Below are positions 7,739 through 15,655 of a DNA stretch of 64,000 bases, piece by piece. The translations under genes and the position numbers were made by a program. The DNA lies in the NCBI RefSeq assembly GCF_014836545.1, contig NZ_JACSQS010000003.1, forward strand, positions 224,093 to 288,092, given 5' to 3'. Under the pieces are notes generated by a model. It made no database searches and was not told where the DNA came from. It saw only the letters and a program-made list of their open reading frames with translations. Position 1 is the stretch's first letter. Every line of letters starts with the position of its first letter. Source of the DNA: Stenotrophomonas lacuserhaii (GTDB taxonomy: Bacteria; Pseudomonadota; Gammaproteobacteria; Xanthomonadales; Xanthomonadaceae).

Positions 7739-10700
7739 ATGCCGCTTGCACCTTCCCTGCTGCTGCGCCACGTGTGCACCTGCCTGCTGCAGGGGGTGTT
7801 GCTGTGGCTCGCGGTGCCGATGGCGGCGCGTGCGGCGCTGCCGGTGCCACCGCAGGCGCAGGCCGGGCTGCCCGGCTTCCAGCACAGCGCCTGGCGCGTC
7901 GGCCAGGGCGCGCCGGGAGATGTCTGGGACATCGCGCAGGATCGCCAGGGCACACTGCTGCTGGCAACCGGATCCGGGCTCTACCGGTTCGATGGCCACC
8001 GCTTCGAGCGCGACGCGGCGCCGCCGGGCAGCAAGTTCCCGTCCACCAACATGGTGTCGTTGCTGCTGGATCACGACGACAGCCTGTGGATCGGTTATTT
8101 CCAGGCCGGCATCAGCCATCTGCAACCAGACCGGCTGCGCAGTTTCCATACCGGGCGCGATGTCCCCAACGGCCCGGTTCCGCGCATGGCGCGCGATGGC
8201 GGTGGACGGCTGTGGGCGGCGCTCAAGGGCGGCCTGCGCTGGTACGACGGCCAACAGTGGCAGCCGCCCACGCCGGCGATGCAGGTTCCTTCCCAGCCCG
8301 CGCACTGGCTGCAGCGCGACCACCAGGGAACGCTGTGGCTGCTGGCGGGCAACGCACTGTGGCGGCTTCGGCGTGACGCCAAGCAGTTCGAGCCCACCGA
8401 GGTGGGGGCATCACCGCAGTCGGTGCTGGCCGAGCGCGCCGATGGCAGCCTGTGGCTGGCCGACCGGCGACGCGGCATCCTGCCGGTGGCGCGCGACGGC
8501 ACCCTGCTGTCGCCCGCGCAACGCGAATCCCGACGCCTTGCCGACCTGCGCGCCGATCGCATCCTGTTCGCGCGCGATGGCAGCCTGTGGGGCACCCGCA
8601 TCGGCAGTGGCGGCGTGTTCCGGCTCAGCTTCGACGGCACCCAGCCCACACTGCTGGAAAACTTCGACGTGGCGCAGGGACTGACGTCGACCTCGGCCTC
8701 GCCGCTGCTGGAAGACCGCGAAGGCAACATCTGGATCGGCACCAACCTGGGCCTGAACCGGTTCCGTGCGCGCAGCGTGCATGCGCTGCAGGATGTCGGT
8801 TCGTCGGGGCCGTACCGGACGCTGTACCGCACCGCGGGCGGCCAGGTGCAGGGCTACGATGACGACCTGCGGATGTTCGACCTGCAACGCAGCCTGGTCC
8901 ACGCCGGCGCGGCGGCGATGCAGCGCGCCAGCCTGCAGTCTGCTGTTCCACTGTGGCTGTTCCATGATGACGTGCTGTACCGACGTACCGCTGGCCGGAC
9001 GGTAGCGTTCGCCGCGCCGAGCTGGACCGCCGGGCAATCCTTCAATTCGGTGTTCTTCGCCACGCAGGACGAAGCGTGGGCGTGTGCCGGCCCCTACACG
9101 CTGCACTTCAAGGACGGTCGATGGCGCAATGATCCGCGTCTGCCCGCACGCAGTTGCAGCCTGGTCAGCGTGGACGAGCGCGGGCGTGTGCTGGTCGGGC
9201 ATGACGATGGAACGCTGCACGTGCTCGATGGCCGCTCGGTACGGGCCTACGGTCCGGCGCAGGGACTGGATGTCGGTCCGGTCACCGCCGTGTACGCACG
9301 CGGTGAGGAACTGCTGGTCGCCGGGGAGTCAGGCCTTGCCGCATTGGAAGGCGCGCGCTTCCACGTGCTGCAGGCCGATATCCCCGGCGTGCTGGAAGGC
9401 ATTACCGGCATCGCCGGTGAAGCATCGGGTACGCGCTGGTTGAACGGCAGCCGCGGCCTGCTGCGTACCGATGCCGATGCGCTGCGGGTGGCGGCAGGCA
9501 GCGCTCGCGCGCTCTCCCCGCGCCTGTTCGACGATGCCGACGGCATGCCGGGCATCGCGCTGCAGAGCAGCCCCACCGCCACGGCGATGCTGGCCGATGA
9601 TGGGTTGCTGTGGCTGGCGACCAACCAGGGCCTGGCGTGGCTGGACACCACCCTGCCCCATCGCAACGAACGTGCGCCGGACGTGCGCATCGGCGAGGTT
9701 TCCTTTGATGGGCAGCATGCGCTGCTGCGCGACGGACTGCGGCTTCCCGCCGGCACCGACCAGGTGCAGATCGACTACGTGGCGCTGTCACTGGCGCGAC
9801 CCGAGCGCACCCGCTACCGCTACCAGCTGTCCGGCGTGGACAGCAGCTGGCAGGAGGCGGGCGGCCAGACCCGCGCGCACTACACCAACCTCATGCCCGG
9901 AACCTACCGCTTCGAGGTGATGGCCGCCAACGAAGATGGGGTCTGGAGCAGCACCCCGGCGGCACGCACGTTCCAGATCGCCCCCACCTTCATGCAGACG
10001 CTGTGGTTCAAGCTGCTGTGCGTGCTGGCGGTGCTGGCCTTGCTGGTGATGGCCGTGCGCATCCGCAGTGGGCAGCTTGCCGCGCTGGTGCGGGCCCGCT
10101 TGCAGGAGCGCCATGGCGAACGCGAGCGGATCGCGCGCGACCTGCACGACACCCTGCTGCAGGGCAGCCAAGGCCTGATCCTGCGCCTGCATGCCATCAG
10201 CCAGTCCGCCCAGGCCTCGCCCGCCGTGCGCAGCAGCCTGGAGGCGGCCATGCAGCTGGCCGAACAGAACCTCGCCGAAGGCCGCGAACGCGTTGCGGCG
10301 CTGCGCGATGGCCCCGCTGCCGGCCAGGACCTGGTGACCGCCTTGGCCCATGTGCATGAAGAGTTCGCCGGCCAAGGCGTCAATCCACTACGGCTGACCA
10401 TCGAAGGGGCGGCACCGCCGTTGCAGGCCCACGCGGCCGAAGAAGTCTTCCTGATCGGTCGCGAAGCGATCCGCAACGCCCTGCACCATGCCCAGGCCGG
10501 GGCGATCGAAGTGGAACTGGCCTACGGGTGCAGTTGCCTGCTGCTGCACGTGCGCGATGACGGCCGCGGCATGACCGACACCCACGGCGCCGCCGACGGC
10601 CACTGGGGCATGCAGGGCATGCGCGAGCGCGCACGCCGACTGGGCGGAGAACTCCGCGTCTGGTCGCGTCCCGGGCTGGGCACCGAGATCGCGCTGTCGG

Positions 10701-10777
10701 TGCCCGCCAATCGCATCTACCGGCAACGCCCCTCGCCATGGCGACGCTGGCTGCCCAACAGGAAACCTCCAGCATGA
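7739..10777 (+). CDS. two-component sensor kinase with periplasmic beta-propeller and Y_Y_Y domain
   Basis: Large membrane sensor histidine kinase (1012 aa). Order: signal peptide (residues ~1-32); two-component-regulator propeller repeats over roughly 45-640 (repeated G-x-LW-hA/hG and D-R-G-N-hWIGTNLGL patterns, for example near residue 330); Y_Y_Y domain at ~680-740 (YRYQLSGVDSSW, GTYRFEVMA); membrane helix ~755-775; HisKA_3 dimerisation domain with phosphoacceptor His803 in RIARDLHDTLLQ; and HATPase_c with N-box EAIRNALHHA near 909 and DDGRGM. This architecture senses ligands outside the membrane, often carbohydrate-related in other groups. Its stop overlaps the start of the LuxR-type regulator by 4 bp, so they form one two-component system. 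Confidence 0.92.
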   Translation: MPLAPSLLLRHVCTCLLQGVLLWLAVPMAARAALPVPPQAQAGLPGFQHSAWRVGQGAPGDVWDIAQDRQGTLLLATGSGLYRFDGHRFERDAAPPGSKFPSTNMVSLLLDHDDSLWIGYFQAGISHLQPDRLRSFHTGRDVPNGPVPRMARDGGGRLWAALKGGLRWYDGQQWQPPTPAMQVPSQPAHWLQRDHQGTLWLLAGNALWRLRRDAKQFEPTEVGASPQSVLAERADGSLWLADRRRGILPVARDGTLLSPAQRESRRLADLRADRILFARDGSLWGTRIGSGGVFRLSFDGTQPTLLENFDVAQGLTSTSASPLLEDREGNIWIGTNLGLNRFRARSVHALQDVGSSGPYRTLYRTAGGQVQGYDDDLRMFDLQRSLVHAGAAAMQRASLQSAVPLWLFHDDVLYRRTAGRTVAFAAPSWTAGQSFNSVFFATQDEAWACAGPYTLHFKDGRWRNDPRLPARSCSLVSVDERGRVLVGHDDGTLHVLDGRSVRAYGPAQGLDVGPVTAVYARGEELLVAGESGLAALEGARFHVLQADIPGVLEGITGIAGEASGTRWLNGSRGLLRTDADALRVAAGSARALSPRLFDDADGMPGIALQSSPTATAMLADDGLLWLATNQGLAWLDTTLPHRNERAPDVRIGEVSFDGQHALLRDGLRLPAGTDQVQIDYVALSLARPERTRYRYQLSGVDSSWQEAGGQTRAHYTNLMPGTYRFEVMAANEDGVWSSTPAARTFQIAPTFMQTLWFKLLCVLAVLALLVMAVRIRSGQLAALVRARLQERHGERERIARDLHDTLLQGSQGLILRLHAISQSAQASPAVRSSLEAAMQLAEQNLAEGRERVAALRDGPAAGQDLVTALAHVHEEFAGQGVNPLRLTIEGAAPPLQAHAAEEVFLIGREAIRNALHHAQAGAIEVELAYGCSCLLLHVRDDGRGMTDTHGAADGHWGMQGMRERARRLGGELRVWSRPGLGTEIALSVPANRIYRQRPSPWRRWLPNRKPPA

Positions 10778-11427
10778 ACCCCAACGATTCCATCGGCGTG
10801 CTGATCGTCGACGACCATCCGCTGCTGCGCGATGGCCTGGGCGCGCTGCTGTCCACCCAGTCGGACATGCATCTGGTGGGCGAAGCCGCCGATGGCGAAC
10901 AGGCGGTGGAATGCTATCTGCGGCTGCACCCGCAGGTGGTGCTGATGGACCTGCAGCTGCCCGGCATCGATGGCGTTGAAGCCATCATGCGCATCCGTGC
11001 ACAGGATCCCAAGGCCCGCATCATCGTGTTGACGACGTACCGCGGCGATGTCCGCGCGGTACGCGCGCTGCAGGCCGGTGCCAGTGCCTACCTGCTCAAG
11101 GACATGCTGCGGCATGAGCTGATCGACACCATCCGCAGCGTCGCTGGCGGTCGCCGCGCTGCCATTCCGGCTCAACTGGCCGCCAGCATCGCGGCCCACG
11201 TTGTGGAAGACCGGTTGTCCCCGCGCGAAACCGAAGTGCTGGTCCACGTAGCGGCCGGCATGTCCAACCGGCGCGTAGGCGAGCAGCTGCAGATTTCCGA
11301 GCAGACGGTCAAAGCGCACATGAAAAGCATCATGGAGAAGCTGGGCGTCGGTGACCGCACGCATGCGGTCACCATGGCCCTGCGCCGCGGCATCATCAGC
11401 CTGGATGATGAAACCGGCGAACGCTGA
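10774..11427 (+). CDS. NarL/LuxR-family response regulator
   Basis: Response regulator of 217 aa. Receiver domain residues 7-120 with acidic pair Asp13-Asp14, phosphoacceptor Asp59 (VVLMDLQLPG) and Lys109; LuxR-type helix-turn-helix at ~150-205 (LSPRETEVLVHVAAGMSNRR, then VKAHMKSIMEKLGV). The start at 10774 gives an ATGA overlap with the kinase gene and begins directly at the receiver fold; an upstream in-frame ATG at 10738 lies inside the kinase. Cognate partner of the propeller kinase. The porin gene that follows is convergent, so the regulated promoter cannot be read off directly; the divergent DoxX-like gene at 7635 is a candidate. Confidence 0.94.
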   Translation: MNPNDSIGVLIVDDHPLLRDGLGALLSTQSDMHLVGEAADGEQAVECYLRLHPQVVLMDLQLPGIDGVEAIMRIRAQDPKARIIVLTTYRGDVRAVRALQAGASAYLLKDMLRHELIDTIRSVAGGRRAAIPAQLAASIAAHVVEDRLSPRETEVLVHVAAGMSNRRVGEQLQISEQTVKAHMKSIMEKLGVGDRTHAVTMALRRGIISLDDETGER

Positions 11428-11433
11428 GACGGC

Positions 11434-12693
11434 TCAGAAGCGCACGTCCGCCTTGATGCCTACCACCACCGCATCCTTGCGCGATGCCAGCCCACCGGGG
11501 TGGCGCACATACTGGACGCCGGGCTGCAGGTCCAGTCCGGCGGCGGGCTTCCAGCCGTAGAAGACCTCGACGACCTGTTCGCGCCTTGCGGGCGGACCAT
11601 GGTGGCGCTGTCGCTGGCTGTCGGCCACGCGTGGATTGACCCGGGTACTGGCAAGCCCCAGGCCGATGCGGTCATCCGGCCGCGAGCGTATGGTTCCGGT
11701 GTGGACGAGCTGCAGGCTGAGCATCTGGTCGATCTCGCCAGTGCGGCGATCACCCTGTGCGAAGGCCAGTTGGGCCCGCAATCCCGATGATTCGCTGCTT
11801 GCGTTGCCGTGGGTCAGCTGCTGCTGCGCGCTGGCCCATCCGCCGTAGGCACCGGTGCGCAGCAACGCCATGCCGCCGCCCGCATGGATCGGGAGCGGCT
11901 GCACCGCGTCCGCACGCGGCGCACTGCTGTACCAGCCACCCACCGCATACCGACCCCTGCGCCCCTCGAATGACGGCTCCCAGCCCAGTTCCAGCGGTGT
12001 GAGGGTGCCGACCGTGCCGGCCGGTGCCAAGCGCAGGCCACCCCCACGTTCATCGGCATAGCGGGGGTTGATCTGGTACGCAGCCGCGCGCAGGTAGACC
12101 GCGGGCAGCGGCCGGTAGGTGACCACCGCGCCCCATTGGCTGAGCGGCGAATTGAACCAGTAGTCGCCCCCGAACAGCGCCACCTGGCCACCGCACAGCG
12201 CCAGGTTCATGGCAACGCAGTCGAGCATGTTGAAGTCCTCCCCCACCGCAAGCCGGCCCGCCTTTGCATCGAAGCGGCCATCGGCGGACTGCCGCCCCAG
12301 CCACAGGCTGCCCAGCCGCGGGATGTGGCCACGCCCATGGATTTCCTGGCTTGCCATCAGGCTGCCCAGGCCGGCCCGGGCGGTGACGCTGTCTCCGTCG
12401 CGCAGGCTCAGGGAAAGCTGGGCACGGGTGCCGGACCAGCCCCACAACCGATCCAGATCCAAGCGTGCGCTTGCGGACAGCTGGCCCGCATGGGCACTGG
12501 TGCGGCGCTGGCCGCCGGAGGTGTTGCGCGCCGCTTCCACGGTGTAGCCGAGATCCAGCGTGATGCCATTGTCCTGCCATGCCGGGCGACGGCCGCCCCA
12601 GTCACCGGTGACACCCTGTGCGAGCGCACCTTGCGCTGCCGCGGCGAGACCCAGGCCGGCCAGAACACGCAGCCCGATGAAAGAATTTTCCAC
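11434..12693 (-). CDS. OprB-like carbohydrate-selective porin
   Basis: Outer-membrane porin of the OprB family (419 aa). Seen: signal peptide (residues ~5-26, ending ALAQG), the opening TGDWGGRRPAWQDNGITL typical of OprB proteins, then antiparallel strand-like segments rich in aromatic residues, and a terminal ADVRF ending in Phe. I place the start at GTG 12693: AAGGAG lies five bases before it, whereas the alternative TTG at 12711 and later codons have no such site. The ribosome site is itself inside a hairpin (see 12699-12715). OprB-type porins pass glucose and other sugars. It converges on the response-regulator gene with a 6-bp gap, so transcription of both could interfere. Confidence 0.85.
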   Translation of the reverse strand: MENSFIGLRVLAGLGLAAAAQGALAQGVTGDWGGRRPAWQDNGITLDLGYTVEAARNTSGGQRRTSAHAGQLSASARLDLDRLWGWSGTRAQLSLSLRDGDSVTARAGLGSLMASQEIHGRGHIPRLGSLWLGRQSADGRFDAKAGRLAVGEDFNMLDCVAMNLALCGGQVALFGGDYWFNSPLSQWGAVVTYRPLPAVYLRAAAYQINPRYADERGGGLRLAPAGTVGTLTPLELGWEPSFEGRRGRYAVGGWYSSAPRADAVQPLPIHAGGGMALLRTGAYGGWASAQQQLTHGNASSESSGLRAQLAFAQGDRRTGEIDQMLSLQLVHTGTIRSRPDDRIGLGLASTRVNPRVADSQRQRHHGPPARREQVVEVFYGWKPAAGLDLQPGVQYVRHPGGLASRKDAVVVGIKADVRF

Positions 12694-12698
12694 GTCGA

Positions 12699-12715
12699 CT
12701 CCTTGCTGCAAGGAG
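12699..12715 (-). promoter_or_regulatory. hairpin enclosing the Shine-Dalgarno of the porin gene
   Basis: In the mRNA the sequence CUCCUUG-CAG-CAAGGAG forms a perfect 7-bp stem with a 3-base loop. Its 3' arm is the AAGGAG ribosome site placed 5 bases before the GUG start at 12693, so the site is fully paired when the stem forms. This could hold translation down at low temperature or until a ligand or protein opens it. Seen directly; the regulatory effect is inference. Confidence 0.5.
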
Positions 12716-12844
12716 CCTCAACGTGGCACGCCGTGCTTCGTTCACCCTGCGCAGCGATACGGGTCTGCGGAGAAGGTCACAGCCTGCGCTGCAGGAAGGG
12801 CGAAGAATGTCAGCGTATGTCCGCGTGACTGGCGCGCCGCGTAG

Positions 12845-13423
12845 TCAGAAGCGACGTGGGCCACCCCCGGCGTACCAGCTTGCCACGTGCTCCGGCAACC
12901 AGGGGCACGGGTCAATGCCCAATGCGGTATAAGCATCGAGCGCGTCGCGCAGCGCCGCTTCCACCTCGATGCGCCCATGGCGGAGATCGTCCTCTTCAGG
13001 CAGCTGCGCGGCAGACCACGCGTACAGCCGGTCAACACGCTGCAGCAGCATCGCCTGCAACCAGGCACGCAGCGGATACACATGATGGCCGCGCGCTGCC
13101 AGCCCGCGCACGGCAGCGTCCAGTCCCTGGCTGGCGCCACGGACCCATTCGGTCTTCCCGCCCGCCTTCTGCTGCACGGTCAACGGTGCAGGCGAACGAT
13201 GCAGCTTCAGCGGACCGCGCAGTTCCAGTTCCAGGTCACGCGCATCACGCTGGGTTTCCGATTCCACCAGCCACCCATTCTCCAGGTCGAAGAATTCGAA
13301 CCATCGCCGGTGCAGCGCACCGATGCGTCCGAGCGGATCGCGCGAGAAGCCTATCTTGCAGTAGTCCTCCCACGCGCAGGGAAACACATAGGTGAACCAT
13401 TGGCCGTCGATCCGCACGTTCAT
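12845..13423 (-). CDS. GIY-YIG/MUG113-like nuclease-domain protein
   Basis: Protein of 192 aa, not firmly recognised. The first 60 residues show a GIY-YIG-like pattern: TYVF near residues 10-13, then CKIGFSRDPLGRIGALHRR (KIG, Arg) and a Glu in LVESE, the spacing expected of the compact MUG113/T5orf172-type endonuclease fold. The rest is helical with no known motif. ATG at 13423 overlaps the stop of the endonuclease VIII-like gene by 4 bp (ATGA), a strong sign of co-translation. Its place directly behind a DNA glycosylase suggests it cuts or processes repair intermediates; this is inference from context. Alternative: a GIY-YIG relic without nuclease activity. Confidence 0.55.
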   Translation of the reverse strand: MNVRIDGQWFTYVFPCAWEDYCKIGFSRDPLGRIGALHRRWFEFFDLENGWLVESETQRDARDLELELRGPLKLHRSPAPLTVQQKAGGKTEWVRGASQGLDAAVRGLAARGHHVYPLRAWLQAMLLQRVDRLYAWSAAQLPEEDDLRHGRIEVEAALRDALDAYTALGIDPCPWLPEHVASWYAGGGPRRF

Positions 13424-14148
13424 GGCAGCGGCTGGCAGACCGGGCAGAAGAACGTGCGGCGCCGGGTGGTCCCCAGGTACTGCTTGGACACCGGTCCGCC
13501 ACAGCGGGGGCACGTCCGGCGGGTATGTACCTGCCAATGCTTCTTGAGCTCGTACGCCTTCTTCCAGGCCAGGAAGTCGAAGCTGTACTCGCGTGCCTGG
13601 GTGATCACCTGCCCCAGCTTTCGCGGCGGGATGCTGGCGATGGTCGCAGCCGGATGCACGCGCGTGCGGAACAGCACCTCGTTCTTGATGATGTTGCCCA
13701 CCCCGGCAAAGATGTCCTGGTCCAGCAAGGCATCGCATATCAGCGTGTCCGGCCGTGCTTTCAGCTTGCGCCGCGCCAGCCTGGGATCCCACGCGGGATT
13801 CATCACGTCCGCGCGCCAGTCGTAGGCATCGTCGAGTGGACCTTCGATGTACTTCAAAGAGCAGGTGTAGAGATTGAGCTCGCCGTTATCGAAGGCCAGC
13901 GAGGCACGCGCGGTCGTCGGCTTCCTTTCGTCGATGCGCCACGTGCCGAACATCAGCAGGTGGGCGCGCAGGCTGAAGCCACCGAACTCCAGCAGGAAAT
14001 GCTTGCCCCAGCTGCGCACGGACACCACGCGTCGGCCCTGCATGCGGGCAAGGTCGAGGCTGCTGTTGCCGGAAGCCACGCGCACCGTGTGGTTGCGGAA
14101 ACGCGCTGCGGCTTCGCGCAGGATGACGATGGAAGGACCTTCAGGCAT
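13420..14148 (-). CDS. nei: endonuclease VIII-like DNA glycosylase/AP lyase (Nei family)
   Basis: Bifunctional base-excision repair enzyme of the Fpg/Nei family, 242 aa, acting on oxidised pyrimidines. The N-terminus is MPEGPS, so after Met removal Pro2 is the Schiff-base nucleophile and Glu3 the catalytic acid. The conserved Lys is in SWGKHFL (~residue 49). A helix-two-turn-helix (LLDQDIFAGVGNIIKNEVLF, ~140-165) binds DNA, and the C-terminal zinc finger is complete (CPRCGG ... CPVC, last 30 residues). Somewhat shorter than E. coli Nei (263 aa). Its 5' end overlaps the DUF72 gene by 8 bp and its 3' end overlaps the GIY-YIG-like gene by 4 bp. Confidence 0.92.
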   Translation of the reverse strand: MPEGPSIVILREAAARFRNHTVRVASGNSSLDLARMQGRRVVSVRSWGKHFLLEFGGFSLRAHLLMFGTWRIDERKPTTARASLAFDNGELNLYTCSLKYIEGPLDDAYDWRADVMNPAWDPRLARRKLKARPDTLICDALLDQDIFAGVGNIIKNEVLFRTRVHPAATIASIPPRKLGQVITQAREYSFDFLAWKKAYELKKHWQVHTRRTCPRCGGPVSKQYLGTTRRRTFFCPVCQPLP

Positions 14149-14881
14149 CGGCGGGCTCCAGCAGCGCCTGCAGGCGCAACGCGTTGGCCGTGGCGAAGCC
14201 GTGCGCGGTGTTGTCGAAGATCACCCAGGATGGGTGCCCCTCGGTGGATGCCACACGCACCTCTGCCGCCAGCCGATGCAGTGCCTGCTCGTCATAGTCG
14301 CTGTAATAGGTCCGCGGGCAGCCATGCCAGCGCCAGTAGCGCCAACACGTCGCTCCAGCGGGCGTGGCGCCTGCATCCTTGCGCGGCGGATCCGCTGCGA
14401 CACGCGCGATGCCATGGCGATCCATCAATGCCTCCGCCGCCTCATCGAACCAGCCTGCGTGGCGGGGCTCGCACGCCACGGGCACGGCAGTACGCCGGCG
14501 CAGCATCGCAAAGAACGTGGCGGCCACGCGCGCATCGAAGGCCAGTGACGGCGGCAATTGGAGCAGCAGCCCGCCGAGACGGTTGCCCAGGTGGCCGCTT
14601 TCATCCAGGAACCGGTCCAGCAAGGCACCCGTGCCGCACAGCCGCAGCTCATGCGAGATGGCGCGTGGCATTTTCACGGTGAACCGGAAATGCGCCGGCA
14701 CCGCTGCCGCCCAGCGCGCATAGGTTGCCGGCTGGTGCGCGCGATAGAACGAGGAATTGATTTCGGCCACCGACAGACGCGAAGCGTAACGCTCCAGTGC
14801 ACTGCCATCGTCCTCGAACGCTGTCCGGTAGCGCCCCGGTATCGACCACCCCGCACATCCCACGCGCACCTCGGTTGCCAC
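14141..14881 (-). CDS. DUF72 (YecE-like) TIM-barrel protein
   Basis: Cytoplasmic protein of the DUF72/YecE family, 246 aa, with a predicted TIM-barrel fold and no proven activity. Family marks: VRVGCAGWSIPGRYR at the start, the INSSFYR segment (~residue 45), FTVKMPRAISHE, LQLPPS, and WRYWRWHG ... YYSDYDE toward the C-terminus. I use the GTG at 14881, six bases after GGGAGGA; longer readings run into a repeat-poor intergenic region. It leads the overlapping trio DUF72 - nei - GIY-YIG-like protein and is divergent from the alkyladenine glycosylase gene. The family is often next to DNA-repair genes, which agrees with this position. Confidence 0.88.
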   Translation of the reverse strand: MATEVRVGCAGWSIPGRYRTAFEDDGSALERYASRLSVAEINSSFYRAHQPATYARWAAAVPAHFRFTVKMPRAISHELRLCGTGALLDRFLDESGHLGNRLGGLLLQLPPSLAFDARVAATFFAMLRRRTAVPVACEPRHAGWFDEAAEALMDRHGIARVAADPPRKDAGATPAGATCWRYWRWHGCPRTYYSDYDEQALHRLAAEVRVASTEGHPSWVIFDNTAHGFATANALRLQALLEPADA

Positions 14882-15010
14882 TGCCTGTCCTCCCAACGCC
14901 TGCCCGCAGCGTCTCCCCGCGACCGTTAGCAACAAGCGAAGTGCGCATGCCTGCGCCGTGCAGGCGCCGCTTTGACTTGGTGCACACCGCTGTCGGTGCA
15001 GCCTGTTGGC

Positions 15011-15622
15011 ATGCTCGATCTTCTTCCCCCGCAGTGGTCGGTCCTGCCCCGCGCGTTCTATCGCCGCCATCCCACGATGGTGGCTCCGGAGCTGTTGAAC
15101 AAAGTGCTGCTGCGCGCGGATGGCCGCGCCGCGCGCATCGTCGAGGTGGAAGCCTATGCGGGCAGCGAAGACCCGGCGGCGCACTCCTACCGAGGCATGA
15201 CCGCGCGCAACGCCACCATGTTCGGCGAGCCGGGGCATCTGTACGTGTACTTCACCTATGGCATGCACTGGGGCAGCAACGCGGTCTGCGGCGAGGTCGG
15301 CGAGGGCGTGGGCGTTTTGCTGCGCGCTGCCGAGCCCCTGCTGGGCCTGGACGCGATGCGCCAGGCCCGGACCAAGGCGAAGCGCGACCGCGATCTCGCC
15401 AGTGGCCCGGGGAAACTCTCGCAGGCCTTCGGCATCACCGGCGCGATGGACGGTGCCGATCTGGTCGGTGCCGACCGCGGCATCGTGCTGGCCGATGATG
15501 GCACCGCGCCGCCGCGCGATCCGGTGGTGGGCCCGCGTATCGGCATCAGCCGGGCCATGGACTTCCCATGGCGCTGGCACGTGGCCGACCATCTGCATGT
15601 TTCGGTGCGCCCGCGGCGATGA
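15011..15622 (+). CDS. 3-methyladenine DNA glycosylase, AAG/MPG family
   Basis: Monofunctional alkylbase DNA glycosylase of the mammalian-type AAG/MPG family (203 aa). Seen: RIVEVEAYAG with the catalytic water-activating Glu47, the nucleotide-flipping Tyr-containing HSYRGMTARNATMFGEPGHLY region in pieces (residues ~56-78), YFTYGMHW, and GPGKLSQAFGI that shapes the base pocket. ATG at 15011 gives the usual family start; an upstream TTG would add 13 residues with no conservation. It removes 3-methyladenine, hypoxanthine and ethenoadenine in base-excision repair. Divergent from the DUF72-nei unit with 129 bp between, and convergent with lhr (33 bp). Confidence 0.93.
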   Translation: MLDLLPPQWSVLPRAFYRRHPTMVAPELLNKVLLRADGRAARIVEVEAYAGSEDPAAHSYRGMTARNATMFGEPGHLYVYFTYGMHWGSNAVCGEVGEGVGVLLRAAEPLLGLDAMRQARTKAKRDRDLASGPGKLSQAFGITGAMDGADLVGADRGIVLADDGTAPPRDPVVGPRIGISRAMDFPWRWHVADHLHVSVRPRR

Positions 15623-15655
15623 GCACTGTCACCAGACGCGCTGCTGCCGGCAAGC

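Noticed and set aside
12712..12844. Possible small gene between porin and GIY-YIG-like gene
   Set aside because: Short frames exist but none has a ribosome site or plausible composition.
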